From contig JAKJEK010000072.1 of NCBI GenBank assembly GCA_022705465.1, forward strand, positions 1 through 5,231: a stretch of DNA of 5,231 bases, in the 5' to 3' direction. The stretch is from Patescibacteria group bacterium (GTDB lineage Bacteria; Patescibacteriota; UBA1384; XYA2-FULL-43-10; 1-14-0-10-43-13). The position numbers and the translations under genes were made by a program. Under the pieces are notes generated by a model. It was not told where the DNA came from, did not search any database, and saw only the letters and a program-made list of their open reading frames with translations. Within the stretch, counting starts at the first letter, position 1; each line of letters begins with the position of its first letter. Below, one piece after another: positions 1 to 5,231 of this stretch.

Positions 1-424
1 TTGGCGCCGCTCCAAAAAATGCAACGTACTCTTTCTCATGGGCCACACCGGAAGTAAGATCTCTAACCTCCCAATCCATAGGATGCTTAAAGCTAAATCC
101 GTATGTTGTACTTGAATAAGTTTTCCAATTAGCACTTTCATCGATCTTTGTAGTCGTATTTTGGGTATCTTGCTTGGTCGTCTCTATTGTGCCAACACCG
201 CTTTGAGACTGTACTGTCGGTTTTTCCAGATTATCGATTCGCGCATCAAGAGCTTCTTTCTCTTCCGCCAATTTATCAATTTGATTTTTTAGCGCTTGCT
301 GGTCTTGCTCAAATTTACTACTCGAATACAAGTAGACGCCACCGCCAAAGATTATTGCCGACAAAACAACCGTAATCACAATAATGCCAACGGGCAACTT
401 TGACCTATCCATCATCCCATCCAT
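1..424 (-). CDS. Membrane-anchored coiled-coil protein with PsbP-like domain start (3' part outside window)
   Basis: Reading left from the ATG at 424, 141 codons are open to the window edge, so only the N-terminal part is visible. Residues about 10-33 form one hydrophobic helix (PVGIIVITVVLSAIIFGGG) after a short head containing R7 and K9. This fits an N-in, C-out signal anchor. Residues about 38-68 are rich in E, K, Q, D and spaced leucines, as in a short coiled coil. A Q/T/S-rich linker (about 69-98) follows, then NWKTYSSTTYGFSFKHPMDW (99-118). That motif resembles the entry of extracytoplasmic PsbP-like or lipoprotein-like domains frequent in CPR membrane proteins (recalled, not searched). 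The start is supported by a strong Shine-Dalgarno seven bases upstream; Met codons 4 and 5 are alternatives with worse spacing. It begins 41 bases after the tRNA with no terminator seen between, so read-through from the tRNA promoter is possible. Function unknown. Confidence 0.8.
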   Translation of the reverse strand, partial: MDGMMDRSKLPVGIIVITVVLSAIIFGGGVYLYSSSKFEQDQQALKNQIDKLAEEKEALDARIDNLEKPTVQSQSGVGTIETTKQDTQNTTTKIDESANWKTYSSTTYGFSFKHPMDWEVRDLTSGVAHEKEYVAFFGAAP

Positions 425-431
425 AGTATAT

Positions 432-442
432 CCCTCCCTCCT
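432..442 (-). promoter_or_regulatory. Strong Shine-Dalgarno for the membrane protein gene
   Basis: On the minus strand this reads AGGAGGGAGGG. Its last GGAGGG ends seven bases before the ATG at 424, which is good spacing and decides this start over the Met codons at positions 4 and 5. The site has two overlapping GGAGGG-like cores and is the strongest ribosome binding site in the window. Confidence 0.8.
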
Positions 443-465
443 GATATAAATATAAATCAAAATAT

Positions 466-541
466 TGGTGGACCTGAGGGGACTCGAACCCCTTGCCTCA
501 GCAATGCGAATGCTGCGCTCTACCAGATGAGCTACAGGCCC
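466..541 (-). tRNA. tRNA-Ala (anticodon CGC)
   Basis: The 76 bases fold as a full cloverleaf. The 7-bp acceptor stem is GGGCCTG with CAGGTCC, the D arm is GCTC-ATCTGGTA-GAGC, the anticodon stem is CAGCA/TGCTG with loop TTCGCAT, the variable loop has 5 bases, and the T arm is AGGGG-TTCGAGT-CCCCT. The discriminator is A and CCA is genomically encoded. The anticodon CGC reads the alanine codon GCG. The acceptor stem contains the G3:U70 wobble pair, the main alanyl-tRNA synthetase identity element, which independently confirms alanine. It lies 56 bases after prfB and 41 bases before a membrane protein gene, on the same strand. A CGC alanine tRNA is an accessory isoacceptor that many bacteria lack, since a UGC tRNA can also read GCG. 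Confidence 0.97.
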
Positions 542-553
542 ATACATTCGATC

Positions 554-582
554 AAAATACCAAATCAATTCCAGAGAATCAA
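554..582 (-). promoter_or_regulatory. Candidate sigma-70-type promoter for tRNA-Ala
   Basis: Between prfB and the tRNA, the minus strand has TTGATT (582-577) and TATTTT (559-554) separated by exactly 17 bases. Each hexamer matches four of six consensus positions. A start about seven bases downstream would leave only a few leader bases before the tRNA 5' end, typical of a tRNA promoter. The region is AT-rich, so chance matches are possible. No terminator was seen between prfB and the tRNA, so prfB transcripts may also run through. Confidence 0.4.
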
Positions 583-597
583 TAACGCACCTATTTC

Positions 598-1617
598 CTA
601 CTCCTTCGTTTCCATCCTGATCTCGGCCTCAATAAAATCGTCAATATTGCCAATCAACACGCCGTCCGGATCTGTTGACTCGAAGCCGCTACGGTGATCT
701 TTAACCATCTTATATGGATGAAGCACATATGAACGAATCTGATTCCCCCACTCCGGTGCAGAAAACTCCCCGCGGATCTCATTTACCTTTTCTTTATGCT
801 GCTCCAGTAATAATTTCGCCAACCGGGATCGCAATATCTTCATCGCTGTCTCGCGATTCTGTAGCTGACTTCGCTCATTCTGACAACTGACCACTATCCC
901 CGTAGGGTTGTGAGTAATTCGAACCGCCGAATCAGTCGTGTTCACCGACTGCCCGCCATGTCCTGAGGCACGAAACACATCCACCCTCAAATCATTCGGG
1001 TCAATTGTCACCTCTGTCTCATTTTCAATTGCCGGCATTACTTCCACCAAAGCAAACGACGTCTGACGCAAACTCTTGGCATTAAATGGCGACTGCCTTA
1101 CCAACCGGTGAACACCGTTTTCCAGCTTCAATCGCCCATATGCATACAAACCATCAATTTCCATTGTAGCACTCTTAATTCCAGCTTCAGCACCCCTGGA
1201 TTCCGCCAACATCGAAACCCCCATTCCATGTCTGTCAGCCCATCGCAAATACATCCGAACCAGCATTTCAGTCCAATCTTGGGCATCATCTCCTCCAGCC
1301 CCAGCATAGAAATTGAGAATTGCATTTTTATTGTCATACTTTCCTGAAAAGTAAGCCAACATCTCTAACTCATGAATTTCCGGTTCCAATGTCGCAACTT
1401 CCTCTTCTGATGCAATTTGAGCGATCTCGTAGATATCTTCGAACTGGGTTACTTCATCTTTTAGGTGCTTTAGCTCTCTTGATTTCTCTTGAGCTGATTT
1501 TTCCTCAAGCCAAAATTCAGGACTATTCATCTCCTGCTCAATTGCGTCTATGCGGGTCCTTTTTTCATCGGTCCGCAAACGCTTCTTTAAACTATCCAGT
1601 CTCTCTTGAATATTCAT
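598..1617 (-). CDS. prfB: Peptide chain release factor 2 (RF2)
   Basis: RF2 is a cytoplasmic class I release factor that recognises UGA and UAA in the ribosomal A site and triggers hydrolysis of peptidyl-tRNA. The 339-residue product has a helical N-terminal domain (about 1-90), the family motif AGAGGDDAQDW (105-115), the stop-codon-reading tripeptide SPF at 176-178 (RF1 has PxT instead) and the catalytic loop GHGGQSVN with GGQ at 221-223. Q223 is the glutamine that PrmC methylates in known RF2s. The C-terminal part (WGNQIRSYVLHP, about 290-301) is also typical. The usual length is about 365; the missing residues are at the N terminus. An in-frame TAA at 1632-1630, four codons upstream, blocks extension, and no CTTTGAC frameshift site is seen. 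The Shine-Dalgarno is weak (AAGAG). The gene ends in TAG, which only RF1 reads. It follows a terminator, so it probably has its own promoter. Confidence 0.97.
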   Translation of the reverse strand: MNIQERLDSLKKRLRTDEKRTRIDAIEQEMNSPEFWLEEKSAQEKSRELKHLKDEVTQFEDIYEIAQIASEEEVATLEPEIHELEMLAYFSGKYDNKNAILNFYAGAGGDDAQDWTEMLVRMYLRWADRHGMGVSMLAESRGAEAGIKSATMEIDGLYAYGRLKLENGVHRLVRQSPFNAKSLRQTSFALVEVMPAIENETEVTIDPNDLRVDVFRASGHGGQSVNTTDSAVRITHNPTGIVVSCQNERSQLQNRETAMKILRSRLAKLLLEQHKEKVNEIRGEFSAPEWGNQIRSYVLHPYKMVKDHRSGFESTDPDGVLIGNIDDFIEAEIRMETKE

Positions 1618-1635
1618 TCTTGGCTCTTGTTACCA

Positions 1636-1663
1636 TACATACGTATTATCTATTCATAAACAA
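1636..1663 (-). promoter_or_regulatory. prfB: Weak candidate promoter upstream of prfB
   Basis: The 73 bases between the terminator and prfB must hold a promoter if the terminator is efficient. On the minus strand, TTGTTT (1663-1658) and TATGTA (1641-1636) are 16 bases apart. GATAAT (1650-1645) is an alternative -10 but has no good -35. The stretch is very AT-rich, so the exact assignment is uncertain. Confidence 0.22.
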
Positions 1664-1690
1664 TATCATATATTACTATTCTCTGCCATC

Positions 1691-1720
1691 GATAAAAGCC
1701 GCCCGAAAGCGGCATTTATC
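1691..1720 (-). terminator. Intrinsic terminator after the LPKTG surface protein gene
   Basis: On the minus strand a perfect GCCGC/GCGGC stem closes a six-base loop (TTTCGG). It is followed directly by TTTTAT, as in a rho-independent terminator. Flanking GATAAA and TTTATC extend the pairing across one A-A mismatch to about 11 bp. It lies about 22 bases after the stop codon at 1743 and ends the two-gene surface protein unit before prfB. The plus-strand side lacks a clean T-run, so minus-strand use is favoured. Confidence 0.8.
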
Positions 1721-1742
1721 TAAACATTTGTGTTTCAGTAAT

Positions 1743-3851
1743 TTACAGACTTCTTACACTATTTGCAATCTGAACAATCTCTAACTGTTGCTGGATAATC
1801 CGGCGATACTTGAAATACGTAAACATGACTCCAGCCATAAAAGTAATCAGAAAACTTGCGCTGGCGGCCGCACCTGTCTTTGGAAGCATAGGTACATCCA
1901 CTGGAGGTTTTACAATCGGCCTAGCCTTGATCACCACCTTTGCCGTATCGGTCAATGTTACGTTATCATCTTCCAACACCGCCTTGTTAACCAGTTCGGA
2001 ACCAACGGCTAATTTGGATGATATCATAGCTTTAAACTTAAGATATCCCGATTCACCTGGCGCAATTGTTCCCAACACCACGCCGGCACCTGTAATACCA
2101 TCAACCAAAGTCTTTTCCATGCTGCCATTGCGTGAAACAGTGGTTGTTCCTTCGAGATACAACATCTCGGATGGAAGTTGGTCGATAATCCTCACCTGAT
2201 CGGCAGGTGCATTGCCCCGATTGGAAAAATTAATTCGGAATTCAACTGTATCCCCCGCAAACGCTTCGGTCACCTCAACAAACTCCGCTTGCCCAGCAGT
2301 GAAATTTCTGACCACTTTGTTCATCGACAAATCAATTTTTATTACCGGTCGCTGTATAAATACGATTACAATATCACCGTACTTATTAAACATCTTATCA
2401 TCATAACTGTAACCTGAGGGTGGATTATTCGGAAGTGGATTTTTGACTTTAACCTTGAAAGTGCGCTCGATTACTTCGCCTGGATTAAGCACAACTGCCG
2501 GATATTGCACAAGTTTTGCCTCGTTCCCGGTAGTACCCGTAACAATCTCACCTTCGTGGGATACTAAAATAACATTCGCATACTCCAAAATATCAGCAAT
2601 CCCATCCTCAACAACAAATTCTGTGGCTCCCGTCCCAATGTTTCTTGTCGTCAATGTATAGGTGATTTCATCTCCGGGTTGCGCTTCAAGGCCAAGAATA
2701 TCCTTACTATCATATTTCTGCAGTTCGGCAACTTTTCCGGATGTATTATTAACCGCTTTCTTATTTTTCACGATATTCGCCACGACTGGCACAATCTTAA
2801 CAGTGGCAGTATCCTCTATGCTCTCATTGTCAAAAATTACAATTGCCTTATTTACAGCTAAGGTAATTTCACTAACAACCGCAACTACTTTCGCTTTGAA
2901 AGTGAATGTGTGCACAATTCCTGGATCAATCACATCACCAAATGGCCTACCAGAAGTAAATAATTGCGCAACTTCATCACTCGGAAGCAGAACAGGATTA
3001 CTGTTTGTGGCAACATGCTCAACCGAACCATCTAACAGCTCAAGCTCTTCCGGCAATACATCTTTTAGTACGGCATCATCAATCACAACATTACCATTAT
3101 TGACAACATCGATCTTGAATTCCACAACCTCATCCTTCACGGCCGTGGTTAAATCAACAAAACTTGACTCACCCTTGCTGACATTTCTGACAGTTTTATC
3201 AATCGTTAGTGTTGGTACTGCAAGCGGAATTGTCTTAAACTTAAAAGCCACAAAACCGGCGAACGGCCAACAACCCTGAATATCGCCAATACTTATTCCG
3301 GTTTTATCGATCGAGTCTCCAGTCTGCCCACCTGGCAATGGAGTAGCCAAAACAGCGTCGCCATCCTGATTGACATTTGGGAACCACTGAACCGATCCTG
3401 GAACCAATTCAAGTGCAGCATCCTGATTCAATACTACCGTCAATCCTGGCCGACCAATAGTCTCGCCATCCACTATCGTTGAAGTCACGGCTTGGGTATT
3501 GTCGGCATCAATCGTCGCTGTCAATACTGCCGTATTATCAATTGTACGCTCAGGGATATTTACATGGATTGTAGTATTGAGCGCTACTGTGTCTGCTTCG
3601 CCATTATGGTAATATATCACACCCTGAAAAATGTCTCCGGCTTCACCTGTTACCGGGTCCTTTAGTACGGCTTCCTGCTCGGTAACATTCTTGCCGCGAA
3701 GCAACTCGTAATCACCGTCCAGAAAGTTGAACCTCGGCTCGGCAGCATACGTGCCAACTCCAGGAAATACGGCAAGCGAAAGCACAGCGGCAAGCAGCGA
3801 AAATCCCAGAATCCTTCGCAACCTTGTTTTTAGATAATCTTTGAAATCCAT
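1743..3851 (-). CDS. LPKTG-anchored DUF11-repeat surface protein
   Basis: This 702-residue protein has a Sec signal peptide (K/R-rich 4-13, hydrophobic 14-30, likely cleavage after A36 or A37). An N-terminal domain (about 40-208) shares with the upstream gene a YYHNG motif (80-84), a VDG-x-x-IG block, VPGS (150-153) and GISIGDIQGCWPFAGFVAF (185-203). Three DUF11-type immunoglobulin-like repeats follow at about 214-355, 357-500 and 505-645. Repeats 1 and 3 resemble each other (K-x-V-R-N, then VVEFKI or TVEFRI and N-x-GN). Repeat 2 is more divergent, with an extra Tyr/Asn-rich segment near 475-492. A Pro-rich spacer leads to LPKTG (656-660), a hydrophobic helix (about 663-680) and KYRR (681-684), which is a sortase sorting signal. 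Unusually, 18 residues follow the KYRR. It probably stands as a rod on the cell surface; its ligand is unknown and no sortase is in the window. C194 is the only cysteine. The start has a good Shine-Dalgarno. Confidence 0.93.
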   Translation of the reverse strand: MDFKDYLKTRLRRILGFSLLAAVLSLAVFPGVGTYAAEPRFNFLDGDYELLRGKNVTEQEAVLKDPVTGEAGDIFQGVIYYHNGEADTVALNTTIHVNIPERTIDNTAVLTATIDADNTQAVTSTIVDGETIGRPGLTVVLNQDAALELVPGSVQWFPNVNQDGDAVLATPLPGGQTGDSIDKTGISIGDIQGCWPFAGFVAFKFKTIPLAVPTLTIDKTVRNVSKGESSFVDLTTAVKDEVVEFKIDVVNNGNVVIDDAVLKDVLPEELELLDGSVEHVATNSNPVLLPSDEVAQLFTSGRPFGDVIDPGIVHTFTFKAKVVAVVSEITLAVNKAIVIFDNESIEDTATVKIVPVVANIVKNKKAVNNTSGKVAELQKYDSKDILGLEAQPGDEITYTLTTRNIGTGATEFVVEDGIADILEYANVILVSHEGEIVTGTTGNEAKLVQYPAVVLNPGEVIERTFKVKVKNPLPNNPPSGYSYDDKMFNKYGDIVIVFIQRPVIKIDLSMNKVVRNFTAGQAEFVEVTEAFAGDTVEFRINFSNRGNAPADQVRIIDQLPSEMLYLEGTTTVSRNGSMEKTLVDGITGAGVVLGTIAPGESGYLKFKAMISSKLAVGSELVNKAVLEDDNVTLTDTAKVVIKARPIVKPPVDVPMLPKTGAAASASFLITFMAGVMFTYFKYRRIIQQQLEIVQIANSVRSL
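3254..3291. repeat. Conserved DNA block, copy in the LPKTG gene
   Basis: These 38 bases match 4771-4808 at 34 positions, including 22 identical in a row (3263-3284). They encode the I-G-D-I-Q-G-C-W-P core of the N-terminal domain. The conservation far exceeds that of the flanking DNA, so this is a trace of duplication kept by selection or gene conversion rather than an independent element. Confidence 0.7.
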
Positions 3852-3856
3852 TTTTT

Positions 3857-3860
3857 CCTC
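3857..3860 (-). promoter_or_regulatory. Shine-Dalgarno for the LPKTG surface protein
   Basis: GAGG on the minus strand, followed by five A residues, precedes the ATG at 3851. It lies within the 35-base gap after the upstream DUF11 gene. It fixes the start, which is also the position that gives a complete signal peptide. Confidence 0.75.
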
Positions 3861-3886
3861 GTTAGCTAAATATTCAACCTTTAGGC

Positions 3887-5231
3887 TTAGTTAATTACCT
3901 TTGGTATTGGCGGAGCTGAAGCATCAACAGTGGCTAGGGCAGTATCAGAAATTTGGGTTACCCCATCAGCTCTTGCATATGCAGTATTTAGCAACTGATA
4001 ATTTCCAGCTGGTGGGCAACCATACACAAATCCTTCTAGTCTAATTACCCCCTGACCACCGGCAGCAATTGTGCCAATCAACAATCCGGATTCTGAAATA
4101 ATCTGGTCAGAAGCCTTCACACCATCAACCGTTGTCGATCCTGGAACATAGCTAACAAATTGTGGTAGCACATCCCGGACATAAACATTATTTACAGGAA
4201 CATTACCGGTATTTTTCACTACAATCTGATATGTAATCTTATCGAGCATTTTAACCGTAGTAGTCTCAACAACACCGGTAGAAGTTACGATCTTTTTGTC
4301 GATCAGTAATCCGATGTTAACCTGCACATACACCTTCGCGTCATCGCGATCCTGCTCAACGCCATTTAAATAAACTGCAGCTACATTAACCAGCACCCAG
4401 TTCTGTGTTAGATTGGGGCTAATTTTTACTTTATATGTAACATACGTCACACCAGGTCCGGCTGGCGCCATATCGGGGATACTAATTCCGGTCGTTCCAA
4501 TCGTATCCGGCACAGTAACGCCATTTGGATTAGCGTTGTTCCAAAGCTTTACGGAACCAGAAACCAGCGCTGTATTAGTCGGGAGCCTATCAATAACGGT
4601 TACGTTTTTTGCAGTCAAATTGCCTTCATTTCGAAGTGCCAATTTATACACGACTTCCTCACCAGGCACAGCATTTACTGACTCTTGCCAGTCTTCGTTA
4701 TGTGGCTTTGCAACATGTTTATCGATCACAACATTTGCCTTGCCCATAATATCGGCCAGGAAGGTAACATAACCGGAATACGGCCAACAACCCTGAATAT
4801 CACCAATATTTACACCCTCATTAGCTATTCCATCAGGCAGCGCCCGCACAACCTGGCTTCCGGTGTCATAAGTAAATAACTTAGTCGAACCTGGCACATA
4901 CTCAATCCGTCCGTTGGTGGGCAAATTGATGGTTGCACCGCTATTTCCGATTATCTGACCATTCACAACCGTATCTTTGATCGGCTGGGTTTCTCGAGAC
5001 CACAACCAGCTGATAGCTTTAATTTGATTGGTTTCAAAGGTTGGTAAATCAACCCTTAGCGTAGTATCGTGAGCTTCTGTATTTGGTACTCCATTATGGA
5101 AATAAAATAGAAATGCCACTCTATCGCCGACTTCTGCAGCAATAGGATCACCCCACTGAGAACCGGTGGTAGTCTTAGCGACCCGAAGCATTTCTTCATC
5201 ACCATTATTGGAGCCACCCGGATCCGGACCT
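3887..5231 (-). CDS. Secreted DUF11-repeat protein, paralogue of the downstream gene (5' end outside window)
   Basis: The frame is open through the right window edge, giving 447 visible codons before the stop at 3887. The ATG at 5191 is very probably internal. Thirteen codons upstream of it stay open (GPDPGGSNNGDEE), it has no Shine-Dalgarno, and it aligns with residue 50 of the paralogue, after the signal peptide. Counting from that Met, the N-terminal domain runs to about 148, with FHNG (31-34), VPGS (99-102) and GVNIGDIQGCWPYSGYVTF (126-144). DUF11 repeats lie at about 154-290 (GEEVVYKLALRNEGN, DRLP) and 297-422 (DKITYQIVVKNTGN, DVLP, PGS). The protein ends in DASAPPIPKVIN with no membrane helix, LPxTG or charged tail. 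It is therefore probably released or held non-covalently, assuming a signal peptide exists upstream. Cysteines are C135 and C392 only. It is likely co-transcribed with the anchored paralogue 35 bases downstream. Ligand or partner unknown. Confidence 0.9.
   Translation of the reverse strand, partial: GPDPGGSNNGDEEMLRVAKTTTGSQWGDPIAAEVGDRVAFLFYFHNGVPNTEAHDTTLRVDLPTFETNQIKAISWLWSRETQPIKDTVVNGQIIGNSGATINLPTNGRIEYVPGSTKLFTYDTGSQVVRALPDGIANEGVNIGDIQGCWPYSGYVTFLADIMGKANVVIDKHVAKPHNEDWQESVNAVPGEEVVYKLALRNEGNLTAKNVTVIDRLPTNTALVSGSVKLWNNANPNGVTVPDTIGTTGISIPDMAPAGPGVTYVTYKVKISPNLTQNWVLVNVAAVYLNGVEQDRDDAKVYVQVNIGLLIDKKIVTSTGVVETTTVKMLDKITYQIVVKNTGNVPVNNVYVRDVLPQFVSYVPGSTTVDGVKASDQIISESGLLIGTIAAGGQGVIRLEGFVYGCPPAGNYQLLNTAYARADGVTQISDTALATVDASAPPIPKVIN
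4771..4808. repeat. Conserved DNA block, copy in the upstream DUF11 gene
   Basis: This is the counterpart of 3254-3291, in the same orientation and the same reading frame. It covers the IGDIQGCWP coding segment of the N-terminal domain. The uninterrupted identical run is 4780-4801. Confidence 0.7.

Noticed and set aside
187..375. A 62-codon plus-strand frame in the left-hand gene
   Set aside because: It overlaps a minus-strand gene with a strong ribosome binding site, a membrane helix and a coiled coil, and its own sequence has no recognisable feature.
425..465. A possible promoter in the AT-rich stretch after the tRNA
   Set aside because: TTGATT is present but no -10 lies at usable spacing without overlapping the Shine-Dalgarno, so no separate promoter is claimed.
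1320..1784. A plus-strand open frame spanning the prfB 5' end and the intergenic gap
   Set aside because: It runs antisense across prfB and through the terminator hairpin and has no protein-like motif; judged a chance frame.
2662..3279. A 205-codon plus-strand open frame antisense to the LPKTG gene
   Set aside because: The product is a low-complexity Ser/Thr/Ile/Leu-rich shadow of a Val/Asp/Asn/Glu-rich coding strand. It has no recognisable domain, and the minus-strand gene is clear.
3864..3887. A possible hairpin in the gap between the two DUF11 genes
   Set aside because: Only about seven mostly A-T pairs with a bulge and no T-run. It is too weak for a terminator and could be chance in AT-rich DNA.
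4413..4772. A plus-strand open frame antisense to the upstream DUF11 gene
   Set aside because: It is a mirror of a well-supported DUF11 coding region and has no independent support.
1..5231. CRISPR, mobile element, phage or defence system
   Set aside because: No regularly spaced repeats, terminal inverted repeats, transposase, integrase, nuclease or toxin-antitoxin-like genes were seen. The repeats present are protein-domain repeats.

Overview
The window looks like a piece of a bacterial chromosome from a Patescibacteria/CPR-type organism. This is inferred from the surface-protein architecture (large DUF11 proteins whose N-terminal domain carries an I-x-G-C-[WF]-x-x-[SA]-G-[YF]-V signature) and from a membrane-anchored protein with a Y-G-F-S-F-x-x-P-x-x-W motif. 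Both are recalled as common in CPR genomes; no search was run. Base composition is mid-range. A release factor 2 gene is present, which suggests UGA is an ordinary stop codon here and argues against the code-25 lineages (Gracilibacteria, Absconditabacteria).

All genes lie on the minus strand, so the window reads biologically from right to left. From the right edge to 3887 is the 3' part of a secreted DUF11 protein gene; its true start lies beyond the window. After 35 bases comes a complete 702-residue paralogue (3851 to 1743) with signal peptide, the same N-terminal domain, three DUF11 repeats and a C-terminal LPKTG sorting signal. The two are probably co-transcribed and end at an intrinsic terminator (1691-1720). 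They look like a pair of cell-surface proteins, one with a sortase signal and one without.

A housekeeping block follows. It holds prfB (1617 to 598), encoding RF2 with SPF and GGQ motifs but without the usual N-terminal extension and frameshift site, then tRNA-Ala(CGC) (541 to 466) with a plausible promoter of its own. Last is the 5' part of a single-pass membrane protein (424 to the left edge) with a coiled coil and the start of a PsbP-like/lipoprotein-like domain.

No mobile element, CRISPR array, phage gene or defence module was seen. The most interesting part is the tandem DUF11 pair: a conserved lone cysteine in the N-terminal domain, asymmetric anchoring, an unusually long tail after the LPKTG helix, and a locally conserved DNA stretch. 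I cannot claim an undescribed system from this window alone.
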